DNA of 64,000 nt from Gigaspora rosea (Eukaryota; Glomeromycota; Glomeromycetes; Diversisporales; Gigasporaceae), in contig QKWP01000444.1 of assembly GCA_003550325.1 (NCBI GenBank), positions 110,261 through 174,260 of the forward strand. The letters are read 5' to 3'. Position 1 is the first letter of the stretch, and each line of letters opens with the position of its first letter. Positions 45,955 to 57,760 of the stretch are shown one piece after another. The notes beneath the pieces were generated by a model. That model had not been told where the DNA came from, ran no database searches, and saw only the letters and a program-made list of their open reading frames with translations. The position numbers were made by a program, and so were the translations under genes.

Positions 45955-46275
45955 CATCGCACGTGCGAAGTTGTCGCACCTGCCGCAGATCATAAAATCA
46001 TAAAATCAAATAACCCGTTTTTTCATTCGTTAGGGTTAGGCTGAGGTATAGATTATGTGTATGGGCGAGAGGGATGGTTTCATGTAAAATTTTGCAAGGA
46101 ATTTCTTTTGTTAGAATCCTAAGAGTAGTTTCATATACTCAATTTTAAGTTATAGACGATTTTTGACAAAACGAACGGTTGTTTTGAAATTTTTGATCGT
46201 GTAACGTTACACCTGATCTTGAAATTTGATTGGGAGAGCGACATATAAGGCGCATCGCATGAGGCGATGAATAAA
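45955..46275. mobile_element. MITE related to family M
   Basis: Inverted motifs ATTTATACATCGCAC and GCGATGAATAAAT lie at the ends. The inner part GCAAGGAATTTCTTTTGTTA and CAATTTTAAGTTATAGACGA corresponds to the complement of the inner part of 43346-43689. It retains many CpGs and lies at the right edge of the CpG-poor block. Confidence 0.5.
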
Positions 46276-48851
46276 TTTACTCTATTTAATTAACCAAACT
46301 ATATTTTTATTTTTTTAAATATAATTAATATTCAAGAGATATGTTCATATATAATAGCTTAGAATGAAGTAACTTATAAATCAAATGAGTAACACATCCA
46401 ATTTTATATATAAATTCATACAAAAAAGTCATTTAAATTAAAATTTAAAAGTATATACTGTACTATATATTGGCTCCATTCAGCGCTCTGTTGAGTTCAA
46501 TAGATCAACTTGCAATCAGGTCATCATTTTGCAAATATGTCGTAATGGAATGTTAATCATTACATAATTCTCCAAATACGTATAAAGTGGCATATATTTA
46601 TCTGTAGAGCAGGCGGAGTTCTCATGTTCTTTCGAATTTTCTTAAGATTATAACAATTCGGTAATTGTACTGTCGATCTTACGTAATTGCAAAATATATT
46701 TAATCATTCAATAACGAATAATACGTAATCACTATGCCAACTTATGTTGCCCGAAAATTCCGGAGGTTTTTTTAGTATATCGATGTTTGGATAATAATTA
46801 ATTTAATAACAGATAATTAATTAATAATTAGTACGCTACATACCAGGAAGATGCATACATTTATTGAGTAACATAATGCAAGCCATGTAGTAAATCCTAA
46901 TAATGGATTTTTTTTTATAGAACGATAGTAATAGTGAAAACGTAAAATTCAAGCTTCAATAACTCTCGAGCCAGCAAATCCGCACAAGTAAAATTATGCT
47001 TTCCAAGTTCGTTTTTGTATGCTCTGCTTTTTTTTAAATCAATTATTAAATCGAATATTATGTTTGTAGTTCTACAAATATTCGACACCTAATAAATGTA
47101 CGATCAACGATCGTGCACCCTTGGCATATTTTATTTTGCCCGTGATGTTATTGATTTTTCCTCCAACTTTTTTGTTGTGCTGATCCTTGATACACACTAA
47201 ATAAGAAAGATAAGCAAAGACAGACTATTTATGGTAATTGTATTATTTTCATGTATATAACGATAGTGATCAAATATTTTACATAATATTCAAAATGCAT
47301 GTCATTATGCGGCATTGTTGTTAATTAACCAAAAAAATTCGTAAATGACCTTTCATATAACCTTAAATGAATTTATACATGGATTTAAATGACTCAAATG
47401 ACTTGGCAAAAGTCATTTCGGAAAGGCAAATGATCATGCGAATTTAGTAACACAGTTTACAATGTCGATTTACTTATTATGTTACTACCTTATTACCGCG
47501 AAATAGCGCACACCTGCGCGGTATTTCGATCACCTGCCGAGTACGCGCATGTGCGCTATTTCGAAACCAACCTAGTTTTTATGCAGTATGAATATTTATT
47601 TGAAAATCAATCTCCTTAAATAGAAAATACATAGCATTGCGGCAAATAATTTCCTATTCAATTTGTTATTCATGTACAGTACGTATGTACGTAAACAAGT
47701 AGTAATCCTGTACGGTACTAAAAATCTAACCTTAATTTATATAAATAGAATAGAAGAACAGTTAATGTAACGTCATTCTCAATGCCCACTTTTAGAGTTC
47801 TGTTCATATGAACTTCTACTTGGCGATACTGAAATAACTATTTTTTATTAGCCCGTTATTATTTTAATTTTTATTTATTTTTTTATTTGCCATTTTTATT
47901 CTAATTTTTATCTTATCGATATTGAATTTATTTATTTATTTATCTATTTCTTTATATGCTTCATGACCTCATTACGTATTAATTGACTCTACCTGGCGCA
48001 TATATTAAGTATTGCTGTATTCATATTATCCGGCTTATCTGTCAAATATTCGCTATAAAAATTTGATGATAAACGGTCAGTATTGTAATAAAAGGAGAGA
48101 TGAGATGGCGCTAAGAATTTTTCCCGTGGTACAAAGTTATAGAAATACTTCATTTATACAATATACTATATAAGGTACGCGCTATTTCGGAACGCGCATG
48201 GGCGTTATTTCGAAACCCAGTATGCTATTTTTAGGGGATGCGATTTTCGAAATAGCGCCCATGTGCGCTATTCCGCGGTAATACGGTAAATACAGTAAAA
48301 ATTGGCGGCGAAGCCATTCAAACTTTCATGTTCTAGTTCTTTTAATAAATTAATTTTTAACAATGTCATATTCTAGTAAGTACCGTATATGCTAACTACA
48401 AATTTTAATCTAGACATTTAAAAATTGAACTCAACGTATCACATAAGGGCGTCATGAGGCGCTATCTATTAGCCATAGAATACACATATTACACGCTATT
48501 AATTAAATATTTAGATAGTATTGTTGGTTTTGAAATGCATCCAAAAAAATTTCAATCTTTTCTTCGTAGTTAATCTATCAATATCAATCAAATCTTTTAT
48601 TTACAGTATTCAAGTCATTTAAGAACTCCCTTCTTAATATAGAAGAATGTGAATACAATAAGAATTTTTTGAATGAAAAAACTCAAAACTGTATTATCCG
48701 TATCAAATCAGAATCTTATAAATACACCCCATATTTTTTAAATTTTTCAAGAAGCTCAATCGGATATTAAATTACAATTTTTTAAAAAATCAAAATAAGC
48801 TTCATATTTTTCATTTCATCACTAAACCAACCGAATACTAAAATATCAAAA
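46276..48851. other. Intergenic; CpG-rich inverted repeats and SSP promoter
   Basis: No gene was seen. 47485-47580 and 48172-48297 carry the repeat family GCGCTATTTCGAAA / TTTCGAAATAGCGC with CpGs intact; the second is a nearly palindromic ~125-bp unit. A TATAAATA motif at 48717-48724 lies 128 nt before the ATG of the next gene and is its likely TATA element. Confidence 0.5.
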
Positions 48852-49133
48852 ATGGCCAAAAGCATCGCTTCCTTCTTCATTTTCCTCTTTTTTACGACAA
48901 CTTTACTTAATGTTACTTTAGCAACTCCAATTGAAAAATTGCCAAAACATTCGAAACATTACGAATGTGGCGATCAATGCTACTGGGACCCCCAACACGA
49001 TGGTTATGCGCCTTGTTATCCTAATTGTGGTTGTTACAATTCAGTGTGTATGTGCTATTCCGACGTTTGCAGGTGTGAGAGTAGATCTGGAGATGATGGA
49101 TATGATGGATATGGAAGTGGATATCGTGATTAA
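48852..49133 (+). CDS. Small secreted cysteine-rich protein (candidate effector)
   Basis: A 93-codon intronless frame with ATG in AAAATGGCC context. Residues 1-24 (MAKSIASFFIFLFFTTTLL...) form a clear signal peptide with likely cleavage after TLA-24. The mature ~69-residue chain has nine cysteines at 39, 43, 55, 59, 61, 66, 68, 73 and 75 (CGDQC, CYPNCGC, CMC, CRC), followed by an acidic, Gly/Tyr-rich tail (DGYDGYGSGYRD). There is no membrane segment after the signal. An odd cysteine number leaves one free or available for dimerisation. Secreted, small, Cys-rich proteins are common candidate symbiosis effectors in mycorrhizal fungi; that role is inferred. A different fold, such as a metal-binding cysteine cluster, is possible. 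Confidence 0.75.
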   Translation: MAKSIASFFIFLFFTTTLLNVTLATPIEKLPKHSKHYECGDQCYWDPQHDGYAPCYPNCGCYNSVCMCYSDVCRCESRSGDDGYDGYGSGYRD

Positions 49134-49529
49134 AATGCATCTCTTTTTCTTCAATTTATATTTCAATATATGAAAAGTAAACAGAAAAGTCGGATGAAAT
49201 TTATTGCAGTTCATAAGATCACACTAGCTAGTATTTAAAGTCAGTTTTTGTCAAATTATTTTTTAAATAATTTTCTTTTTTTTATCGTCAGATTATATTT
49301 ATTCGCCAGTTTTTATTTTATATATTCATAAGAAAAAAATTGGTTTATTATTAGCCGTTATTTTGCTTTGATTATCATGTAGTTTTTATAATTTGTGTAG
49401 CAACAAATATAATAAAAAAATAGCAAGTCAAATAAGGTGTATAAGATGACAAACTGAAATATATTAATCCAAAAAATTAAAATTTAAGAACCGCTTGAAT
49501 TCTCATTTATTGGATGCATTTAAAGCTAC

Positions 49530-49622
49530 CAACCTTAATTACAGTAAATTAACCTTAATACAGTAAATTAACCTTAATTACAGTAAACTAACCAGTAAAT
49601 TAACCTTAATTACAGTAAATTA
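49530..49622. repeat. 20-bp minisatellite, about five units
   Basis: Unit TTAACCTTAATTACAGTAAA, with one unit lacking a T and one truncated to AACCAGTAAA. Confidence 0.8.
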
Positions 49623-50323
49623 GCGTTGGATAATATACAAAAAAAATACCAGTACGATCACATGAAATGTGGAGGGATGGTTCCGTTCAACTTTTTGGTG
49701 CGCTATATTCTTTCCTGTTTTAGTAGGTATTTATGGTTATCTCTTTTTTCCGTTTATGTTAGTTCAAGATGATGAGAGCTTATATTCGCGGTTTAATAAT
49801 CTATGTTTTAGTATTAGATGACAAGCTTTGGTGTATTTTGTGGTTTGCATGTTACTGTGTAAATTTTTTTGACTTCTTGGCTTTACCAATACGATCCCTC
49901 AACTTTTTGATGTCGCTTATGCTGATTTTTTAAAAAATCTTATTTTAGTAGATGTAATGATTTTTGTTTGACTTCATTATCACTTGTCATTTAAAGCAAG
50001 AACGTTTTAAATGTTGATCATTATGCATTCCTATTACGGCATTCTTTATCATCTGAAATCTTTAACAAGTAATTATTGCGATACAGTATTTTGAAATTTG
50101 TGACTATTGCGACATTTTCGAACATTCATATGATTGTCTGTAATTCCTGACTAATGTTGTAACGTGACTAGTGATTGTACCCGGATAGAAACTGCTATTG
50201 TGTGATATAGTAATTTATCCGGATATCCGGTAATTTTAATATAACCGGGTAGAAGTTTTCCCAACGGGTACGATCTCTAAACGTTACATTATTTTTTTAC
50301 ATGTCATACGTGATCGTACTGTT

Positions 50324-50348
50324 CTGCGCGACATCACGTGTCGCGCAG
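50324..50348. repeat. Perfect GC-rich hairpin CTGCGCGACA/TGTCGCGCAG
   Basis: Two 10-bp perfectly complementary arms around TCACG in otherwise AT-rich sequence. It contains CACGTG overlapping the loop. It could be a protein-binding palindrome or the tip of a transposon; no flanking gene explains it. Confidence 0.7.
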
Positions 50349-51609
50349 CTATCCTTATTGGTTATTATGGAAAATTTATAAATAAGAGCTTGAAACATGT
50401 TAAAAGGTTTATTTTACAAGATTTATAACTAAAGTGTCTTTAAAATAGCATGTTCAAAAATCAGTTAAACTGGTCATAAAATATGCAGAAGATTTCATCT
50501 TTACTATATTAAAATCTTTTTATATTCGAAAATAATTTAACATTTTAACAATCTAAATATTTTCGACATAGAAATTATTATAATTTTGACTGTCAAAAAT
50601 CATTTTAGCTTTAAAACTACAACAAAAAATATTTTAGATACCTGCGCATAATGAATTTGCACCTCTAATAATATGCATAAATTTCATCCGTAAAAAATAA
50701 ACCGCGGTTTTCAGTACATTCTTTTGTTAAGATGTGGAATGTGTTTATACAGTAAATATATATTTGATTATTGAACAGGTTCAAAAGTTTAATCGGATAC
50801 TGTATTTAAAATAGTTGATTACTTTATTTGCAACTTTTAGTATCCCTTGCAGAACGTATTTGAAATAAACTTTTACTAAAATATTTTTATTTACAACAAA
50901 TTAAGAATCGTCATAAAGCATTAAAAAAATTCTTTGCTAGGTTTTGTCAATCTTTAATCACGTTGTGACACGAAACATTGGGGTGTTTCGATATGTGGTC
51001 AAATAATAAAATTTATCCCATGAGTACTAGGTAACAACCCGTGCTTTTCTTTCCCTAGGTTATTCACACCGGCCTATGTGAAAATTACATAATTTTCAAT
51101 AATTTTCATATAGACAAGTGTCACGCGTCAAATCTCTAGAATTCTCATTTGTCGGAAATTTTTATTTATTCAATTAATTAATTAATCAATAAAAAAACAT
51201 TTTATACAATTTTTCAATTTAATAAAGCATATTTTAATAATTAAATTTATATATTTTGAAAATAATAATGAAAATGACAATGAATTTCGATTGTAAATAT
51301 AATGAAAAGTCAAAAGCATAAAATGATTTGTTGCATTGCTTAATAGTGGTCTCATGGTACCAAGAATTCCATAAAAAAGGTTTTTGAATATGTGATGCTT
51401 TTTCAGTATAGAATTTTGTGCTTAAGGATTCTGTACTTGAGGATCATTTGATGATATTCTGAAAAGTGGTTTAAAGATACATATATATTTGACTTTAATC
51501 TATTTAATAATCTTTAGAATTTTCCAATAGAGCTTGTCTTGCGATGGTGCTTGACTTTGCTCTTGTAATTATGCTTGCCCTTGTGTGTACTTGCTCTTGC
51601 TCTTGTAAT

Positions 51610-51744
51610 TTACTTGCCCTTGCCCTTGCGATTGTGCTTGATTTTGAATTCTTGATCTTGTACTTGCTCTTGCTCATGTGATAATTTTAACAATTGTTCT
51701 GTTGGTAATTCTTGTTGAAAATTTATAATATTAGCATAACTCAT
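51610..51744 (-). CDS. Short Gln/Glu-rich ORF (44 residues)
   Basis: ATG at 51744-51742 reads MSYANIINFQQELPTEQLLK then LSHEQEQVQDQEF and a basic end to TAA at 51612-51610. The CAAGAGCAAG triplet-like repeats continue for another ~90 bp in other frames (ARARAS, QEQEQ), suggesting a longer Gln-rich protein that has lost its frame. Function unknown. Confidence 0.3.
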   Translation of the reverse strand: MSYANIINFQQELPTEQLLKLSHEQEQVQDQEFKIKHNRKGKGK

Positions 51745-51859
51745 TATTAAAAAAAATTTAAATTATTTAGACCAATTGTGCCCTGTTAATAAATGGATTT
51801 TCAGTATTACAACTTTTGCGAATTTGTATTTTGAAAAATAAATTTCAGGAAGTTAACCC

Positions 51860-53480
51860 GTAACTATTGTGGTTACTAGAATAGCAAGTAAATACTGTAA
51901 TAAAATTTTTTAAATAGCTTATGATAGAAATTATAACAATTCTAGTACAAACTAACTCACCTTATTATAGTCATTGATAGTGATACGGGTCGATGAAAAA
52001 ATCGCGGGCCGAGGCCGATCCAAAAAAAACTCGGGCCGGTCGACCGGGCCGACCTTTTGCTAGTGTAATTTTTTCTAATCAGAATCAGTCAACATTTATC
52101 TATATTAAACGTGTAAAAAGCCATCAGCTAGTTTTTTATCGAATTCTAGTGATATTAAATGATTTGATTTTTTATTCTTTTTGTCCTTGAGAAAAATTCC
52201 AGCATGTTAGTTTTCATGTTGATTGATTGTCTATGTCTCCGAACATTCTTATACTTAGAGTATATTCGCTATTTGCAGTTTATCACCTAAATAAGCCAAT
52301 TCTCTTACATTATTATAAATGACTAGCCGATTTTTATTTAATTCCTGGTCTGAATATGCTTTAGAAGATAATCGATTCTAACACTTCTCATACCAACCGG
52401 CCCGGCCCACAAAGGTGCGGGCTGAGGGTCGACCCGCCCATCGACCCGGCCGTTGTGCCGGGGTCGACCCGTATCACTAAGTATTAGGATAGGGAGTAAG
52501 TTCTGTTTCAGAATTACTTACAGTAATTTACAATAAAATTATGATATTTCTAATGCAGACTTAATTGTATATTATAGTCGCCAGAATATAGTAAGGACTG
52601 TAACAGAATTTTGTTTGAGTAGCTCACAATAGAAATCATATTAATTCTAATGCAAATAAAACTCTTCTTATTCAGAATAACAAGTAAATCCTATAACAGA
52701 ACTTTTTCAATACCTCATGAACAAATCACTTTATTTTAAATGCAAACTGGCTTACCTTATTTACAGTAAAACAAATAGTAATCACAACAATCTCAATGTG
52801 AACTAACTTAAACTTACAGGTCACTGGAATAGCAAATACCGGTAAGTTCTGTAATAAAATTTTTTAGTAATTCATTATAAAATTCAAATGCAAACTAACA
52901 AATCTTTTAACTACATTTCATAGATGCTAGAATAATGAGTAAGTTTTGTAACAAAATTATTTGCAGTAAATCACATTAGAAATCATAACAATTCCAATGT
53001 CGACTAATACATCTTAATCAAATATTGTAGTTAATGGAATGACGAGTAAGTTCTAGAACAGAATTATTTGAAGTAATTCATGATAGAAATCATGATAATT
53101 TTACTGTAATTACTAGAAAGCAAGTAAGTACTGTATGAATAACTCATGATAAAAAAATTTTTAATGCAAACTAACTTATATTAACCGCATATTGTGGTTA
53201 TCGGAATAGCTAGTAGATCTGTAACAGAATTTTTTCAGTAACTCATGACTCATAATAAAAATAATATTAATTTCAATGCAAACTAACTCAAACTTCTCTA
53301 TATATTGTGATTACTGGAATAACAAGTAAGTTCTTTAACATGAATTTTATACAGTATCTAATTATAGAAAGCAGGGTAATTCTGATGCAAACTAATTTAA
53401 AAAGGCATAATATAAATGCTTCGTAATGAGAGATAATATAGAATAATTTAAACAAAAACAATAAGGTAAGTAGCTCATTT
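51860..53480. repeat. Satellite-like array of diverged ~80-115 bp units
   Basis: Ten or more units carry the anchor AAGTAAGTTCTGTAACAGAA followed by TCATGATAGAAATCAT and AATGCAAACTAACT. Anchors were seen near 51886, 52494, 52597, 52680, 52848, 52938, 53045, 53122, 53211 and 53324. The array is interrupted by the element 51978-52479. No long frame is conserved through it. Confidence 0.65.
51978..52479. mobile_element. TA-target MITE with GC-rich termini
   Basis: Termini TAGTGATACGGGTCGA and TCGACCCGTATCACTA are perfect complements; the TA may be the target duplication (Tc1/mariner-like). The subterminal part is rich in GGGCCGGTCGACC words. Its right half resembles the segments at 35816-35945 and 60782-60905 (GGTCGACCCT, CACCTTTGTGGG, GATAAGAGAAGTG). 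It lies within the satellite array. The 65-codon frame at 51993 is incidental. Confidence 0.7.
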
Positions 53481-53641
53481 AATTGCAGTAAAAAAGATTG
53501 AATTACCAATTTTATACACAACCTGTAAGCATATGAAAATCTCGTCCAAAATCATTGTTCTAATAGAACACTACAAAATAACTAATAAATGTGTAAAGAC
53601 TACAAAATAAACAGCAAACGATTTCTCAACATCATTAATAT

Positions 53642-53854
53642 CATATCGGCGGATTTACACAATTGGACCTTTTTTCAAGACCCCGATTTTCATATAATTT
53701 TGCAAATCAAAACCACCTTATCTCTATCTAATGGGTTTATTTATATTGATCAGTTATTTGTTGATATCATCTGACCAATGAATTTTTTGTAAACAATCGA
53801 ATTTTGGGTACCATTTTTAGGGCCCAATTTCAATTCCGTAAATCCGCCGATATG
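53642..53854. mobile_element. MITE with CATATCGGCGGATTTAC ends
   Basis: CATATCGGCGGATTTAC at the left and GTAAATCCGCCGATATG at the right are perfect complements over 17 bp, with CAATT / AATTG further in. The tip matches the hairpin at 9389-9492. No clear target duplication. Confidence 0.7.
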
Positions 53855-54102
53855 TAAGACTTTGTTTTATAATATGAATCAATAAAATTTGAGAATCGCA
53901 ACTAATTACACTATAAATTAATATGTAACAGATCAGCAAACAGTAATACAGTATGATAATTCTTTTTAACCCTTTAAACAACTCAAATGCCTAGTCTACA
54001 AACAATAAGTTGTCAAAACTATAGCATCATATTTTGTTACACGAAAAATCGCACTAATTAATTTTTATATGAGACCTATACATAGTGTATCATATAAGAA
54101 AA

Positions 54103-54243
54103 TGGTGTTGTCGATCTCCACATGATAGTGATGCACAGAAGATACAAATATGGTACTAATATGCACATTTTGTATATTTAGACGCACTCAATTTTTTATC
54201 CGTCCGTCCAACAACAGTTTAACATTTAGATATTGTGTTAAAT
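54103..54243 (+). promoter_or_regulatory. Conserved 5' flank of the LRR family, second copy
   Basis: Same order of blocks as 4240-4372: GTTGTCGATCTCCA, CAAATATGG, ATATGCACAT, CGCACTCA, CCAACAACAGTTTAACATTT. It carries an extra ~25 bp between the first two blocks. Confidence 0.5.
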
Positions 54244-55377
54244 ATGGTAAATGCCCAGAAGTATATAGAAAACAATTTTTCTAAAGATGACAGAAAAACC
54301 AATGCTTCTAATAAGGATTTAGTTGGTTCATTAGGTTTAAGTGAATACTCTGATTTAGAAGAATTGATTATTGAGTCCAATCAAATAACTAATTTAATTT
54401 TTTCTGAAAAAAATAAAAACATCACAAAAATTGAAGCTTATGATAATCAATTAACTGATCTAAACTTTTTGATTAATTTGCCTAATCCAGAAAAACTAAA
54501 ATGGTTGGGTGTTTATCAAAATCAAATAACTTCTAATGATTTGGAAGTCTTATCCCCTTTCGTTAATTGTGAAATGCTAAGCATCGGAAAAAATAACATT
54601 AATGGACATTCAAGTTCCTTACGATATTGGACTAGTTTAAAAAGATTAGATTTGTGAATAAAGCCACAAATTTTGGGGTTAGAATATATAGCTCATAATC
54701 CTTTTACTGGAGTAAACGGACTTCACGGAGAGTTTCATCAAGACTATCCTCCCAAGGATATACACGAATTAAATAATAATACTTGGAGAGGTTCAAGCAA
54801 CTTTCGAAAGATTTCTAATGATAAAGTTTGTGAAACAATTAATGATTTATGGCAGCAGTCGCAACAATTAAAAAGGTTAGCTCAAGAGAAAAGTCATGAA
54901 TTAGACGAGCGAAGCCAAGAATTAGACAAGTTAAAGAAAGAGCAAAGTCAAGAATTAGACAAGTTAAAGCAGCAACTCCAAGAGTTTTCTAATTTACTTT
55001 TTCCCAACCAATCCTATGATTTTACCCAGCTTAAACAAGAAATTACTCGTCTTAAGTACCAAGAATTAGCTCCTCAAGTCAGAGAAAAAAAAGAGCAATT
55101 GAATCAAATAATCAACAATGCTAAAACAAAAACCGGTAATCCAAAAAGCATGGTCGACCGACTTCTAGAAACTCAAAAAGAATTCAGCAAAACTAAACCA
55201 GAGAGTATTGAACGCTATAAGGCAGAAGCACAATTAACTGTCTATCAGAATTTTTTAGAAGAATTTAGTCTAACTAAAGAAGAATTACAGAATATTCTCA
55301 ATGAGCAAACAGAACTTTTTCAATTAGAGGAACATTTAGCTAGTTTGCAAATTAATGAAGCGATTAACCCTCAGTAG
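54244..55377 (+). pseudogene. LRR/coiled-coil gene with a single in-frame TGA
   Basis: ATG 54244 reads MVNAQKYIENNF and stays in one frame to TAG at 55375-55377, about 377 codons. One TGA interrupts it at 54655-54657, where the intact paralogue reads TTA GGA; a 3-bp deletion explains the change. The parts are the same as in 4373-5716: LRR region, a short coiled coil with only two or three QELDKLKKEQ units, and the conserved tail ending LQINEAINPQ. The rest of the frame is clean, so the break is recent, allelic or an assembly error. It could encode a truncated 137-residue LRR peptide. Confidence 0.75.
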
Positions 55378-57760
55378 ATAGAATAATTTCAGTTTAAGTA
55401 AGTTGTAAAATCTTTTCCTTCACATATTGCAGTAAATTTAGTTTGTATTCAGCTAATAATTTCTCTAAAAATTTTATATCATAAATTAATTTGTCTGTCT
55501 ACCATTATCTTTATACAAAATCGTCATATTTCTACTATTCATATTAGCTGCATTAGGCCTCCAGTCATTTTTCTTTATTTTGAAACTTTTACCCCTAGTA
55601 AATATAAATCCTTATATTTTGAGGTTTTGTTCTAAATTTAATTAAAATTATCCTTCGATAATTTTTAAATTCAGAACTTTCTTTTATCAATTAGTTGACT
55701 TTGATTATTGATTTTTTATCTTAGTAGGTAACTTTAATCAATGCATTTAAAAAAAAAAAAACTAAGAAACGTAATATATCCACTGACTCAAGAGATATAT
55801 GTAACTTGAATTTATATTTTTTTGTTATTATTATGCTATGACAAATAAAAAATTATTAGTATTACTATATTGTCCGTACTCTGTTTATAATTACAATAGA
55901 CTGGTATTAGATACTTAATCTTACATAGTACCACATTAAACCTTTTCTTTTTTTTTATCAAACTTTTCTAGTTGCTTTGTATTTAATTTGTGAGAAGATT
56001 TTAATGGTAGATCGATTCAGACCTTATTAGCGAATTGTTTAATGTATTGAGAATTAATTTTGTCACTAGGTAATTAGCAGGATGCCTGGCCAATATTTCT
56101 TGTAAGACTACTACATTAAACGACTATTCTCTTTTCATTTAAAATACGAACCAAGTACAATAATGTATTGAAAGATCCAAAATAGTGGTCAACTTCCTCG
56201 AGGAATAATTACAAAATTATAGACATCAGATCCTTATAATGTTTGCAATAAGGACAGTAAAGCATTTCGATTTAATAAAACTAGCCTGCATTCCATGAGG
56301 AATTGAGTTTGAAATTACAATGGACGTAAAATTGGAATCCTTGGCTGATTTTGATGAATCGAGATATTCTTCGAAAACTAGGTTATTAGAGTATTAATGA
56401 ATTAAAATTTCACATAATGATCAATATTAAATCAATAAAATATGTGCAGGGTTTTATAAAGTTCGAGTACTATTTCTTTATCAATGCGAAGTTTTATCTG
56501 TCCATTATAATGATCAAATTCTACTTTTAGGTATCCTTGCAAGGTTCCTGGTTTAAATATTGTGAAATTATATGATAATGTCCATTATTTTCTATGTAAT
56601 TGCATTAAATAACTAATATAATTATGATTTAACACTCAGCATTTCGTAGAATGTATGCCTTTAATGACTTATAATTTGAATTATAAGAATTAATAATCAT
56701 TGCAGTATATTAAATAGTAATTCAAGTTAAAGAAATTTGCAAGCAACTGTTAGTTCAATGTCTCTCCACTTGTATTTAAAAATCTTTCCTTATATAAGTA
56801 TGAAATAATCAATTCTTTATGATCATTATCATTAAGCCACACGAAGCAAGTTAGTTTTGCATAACTTGGAGTTCCAAAATTCCAATCAGCAGGTCGGATT
56901 TATTTTTTTTTAATGTACTGTAATTAATAGATTCATGTGCACATTTTAGTGCCACGCAAAGTTAATTCTTCGGTTTGCATAAAATGAAATCAGAAATTTT
57001 TGTTTTTTTTATCGGATCTATCGGGTAATTCCAGAAAATTAAATAGTAAAAATGGAATAATTAGTACAATTGGAATTTAAAAAAAAAAAAATTTTGAAAA
57101 ATTGGTTGGTAAGTTTGTGTGGCCTTATTATTTTGATAAAATCAACAATATTTTAATATCTTAAGAGCTGTTGGTAATGGTAATTAGTAAATTCATAGTT
57201 TATGTAGTTATAAATAACTCTAGCTTTATAGTTTTCACACTTTTAATGTATCCATCTTATATAATTTATAATTATTATACACGATTACAAGTTGAAATAT
57301 CAATTTTTTTTTTTACCAAATTTGCTCAAAGTCAGCTAGTAATTGCTGCGGACAGGTAAACATTTCTATCTAAAAGATTAAGTCTATTCTGTTTTAAACA
57401 ATTAGGATAGTTGTACGGTGTAGTCTCCTAAAACTAGGGACGCTATATGAGTACTACTTAAAATTTTCATAAATAAAACTTATTGCTTACATTATTTTAT
57501 TTTTCTTTTTAATAATGACTTTGCTAAAAGTATCTTTTCCTTGATATTTACTATTTAATCACATCAGTTTGGTCAAACGATCATTCATAACTGCTTTTTA
57601 TTTACGCTGCTAGTAGAGTAATATAACGAGTATTTGCCAATTGAGGTATTTAGAATAGGCTATTCGTTTCTTTATTTCATATTTTTCTATCCACGTTACC
57701 TGATATACAGATTGAGCATTAATCAAAATAATAATTAAATTAAGAAATTTTATTTCATTT
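55378..57760. repeat. Segmental duplication downstream of the LRR copy
   Basis: 55378-56030 matches the 3' flank of the 4.4-kb copy, and 56640-57760 matches 33170-33738 plus 34434-35100. About 56030-56640 has no counterpart in the 33-kb copy. The hAT element of that copy is absent here. No gene was seen. Confidence 0.65.

Larger units (their letters stand above)
49134..51609. other. Intergenic region with a minisatellite and a GC-rich hairpin
   Basis: 49530-49622 holds about five units of TTAACCTTAATTACAGTAAA. 50210-50275 has repeated CCGGATA/CCGGGTA words. 50324-50348 is a perfect hairpin (listed separately). No coding region is supported. Confidence 0.5.

Noticed and set aside
20700-46000. 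Repeat-induced point mutation (RIP) as the cause of base change
   Set aside because: Changes are centred on CpG rather than CpA, and occur in single-copy spacers too; CpG methylation decay fits better.
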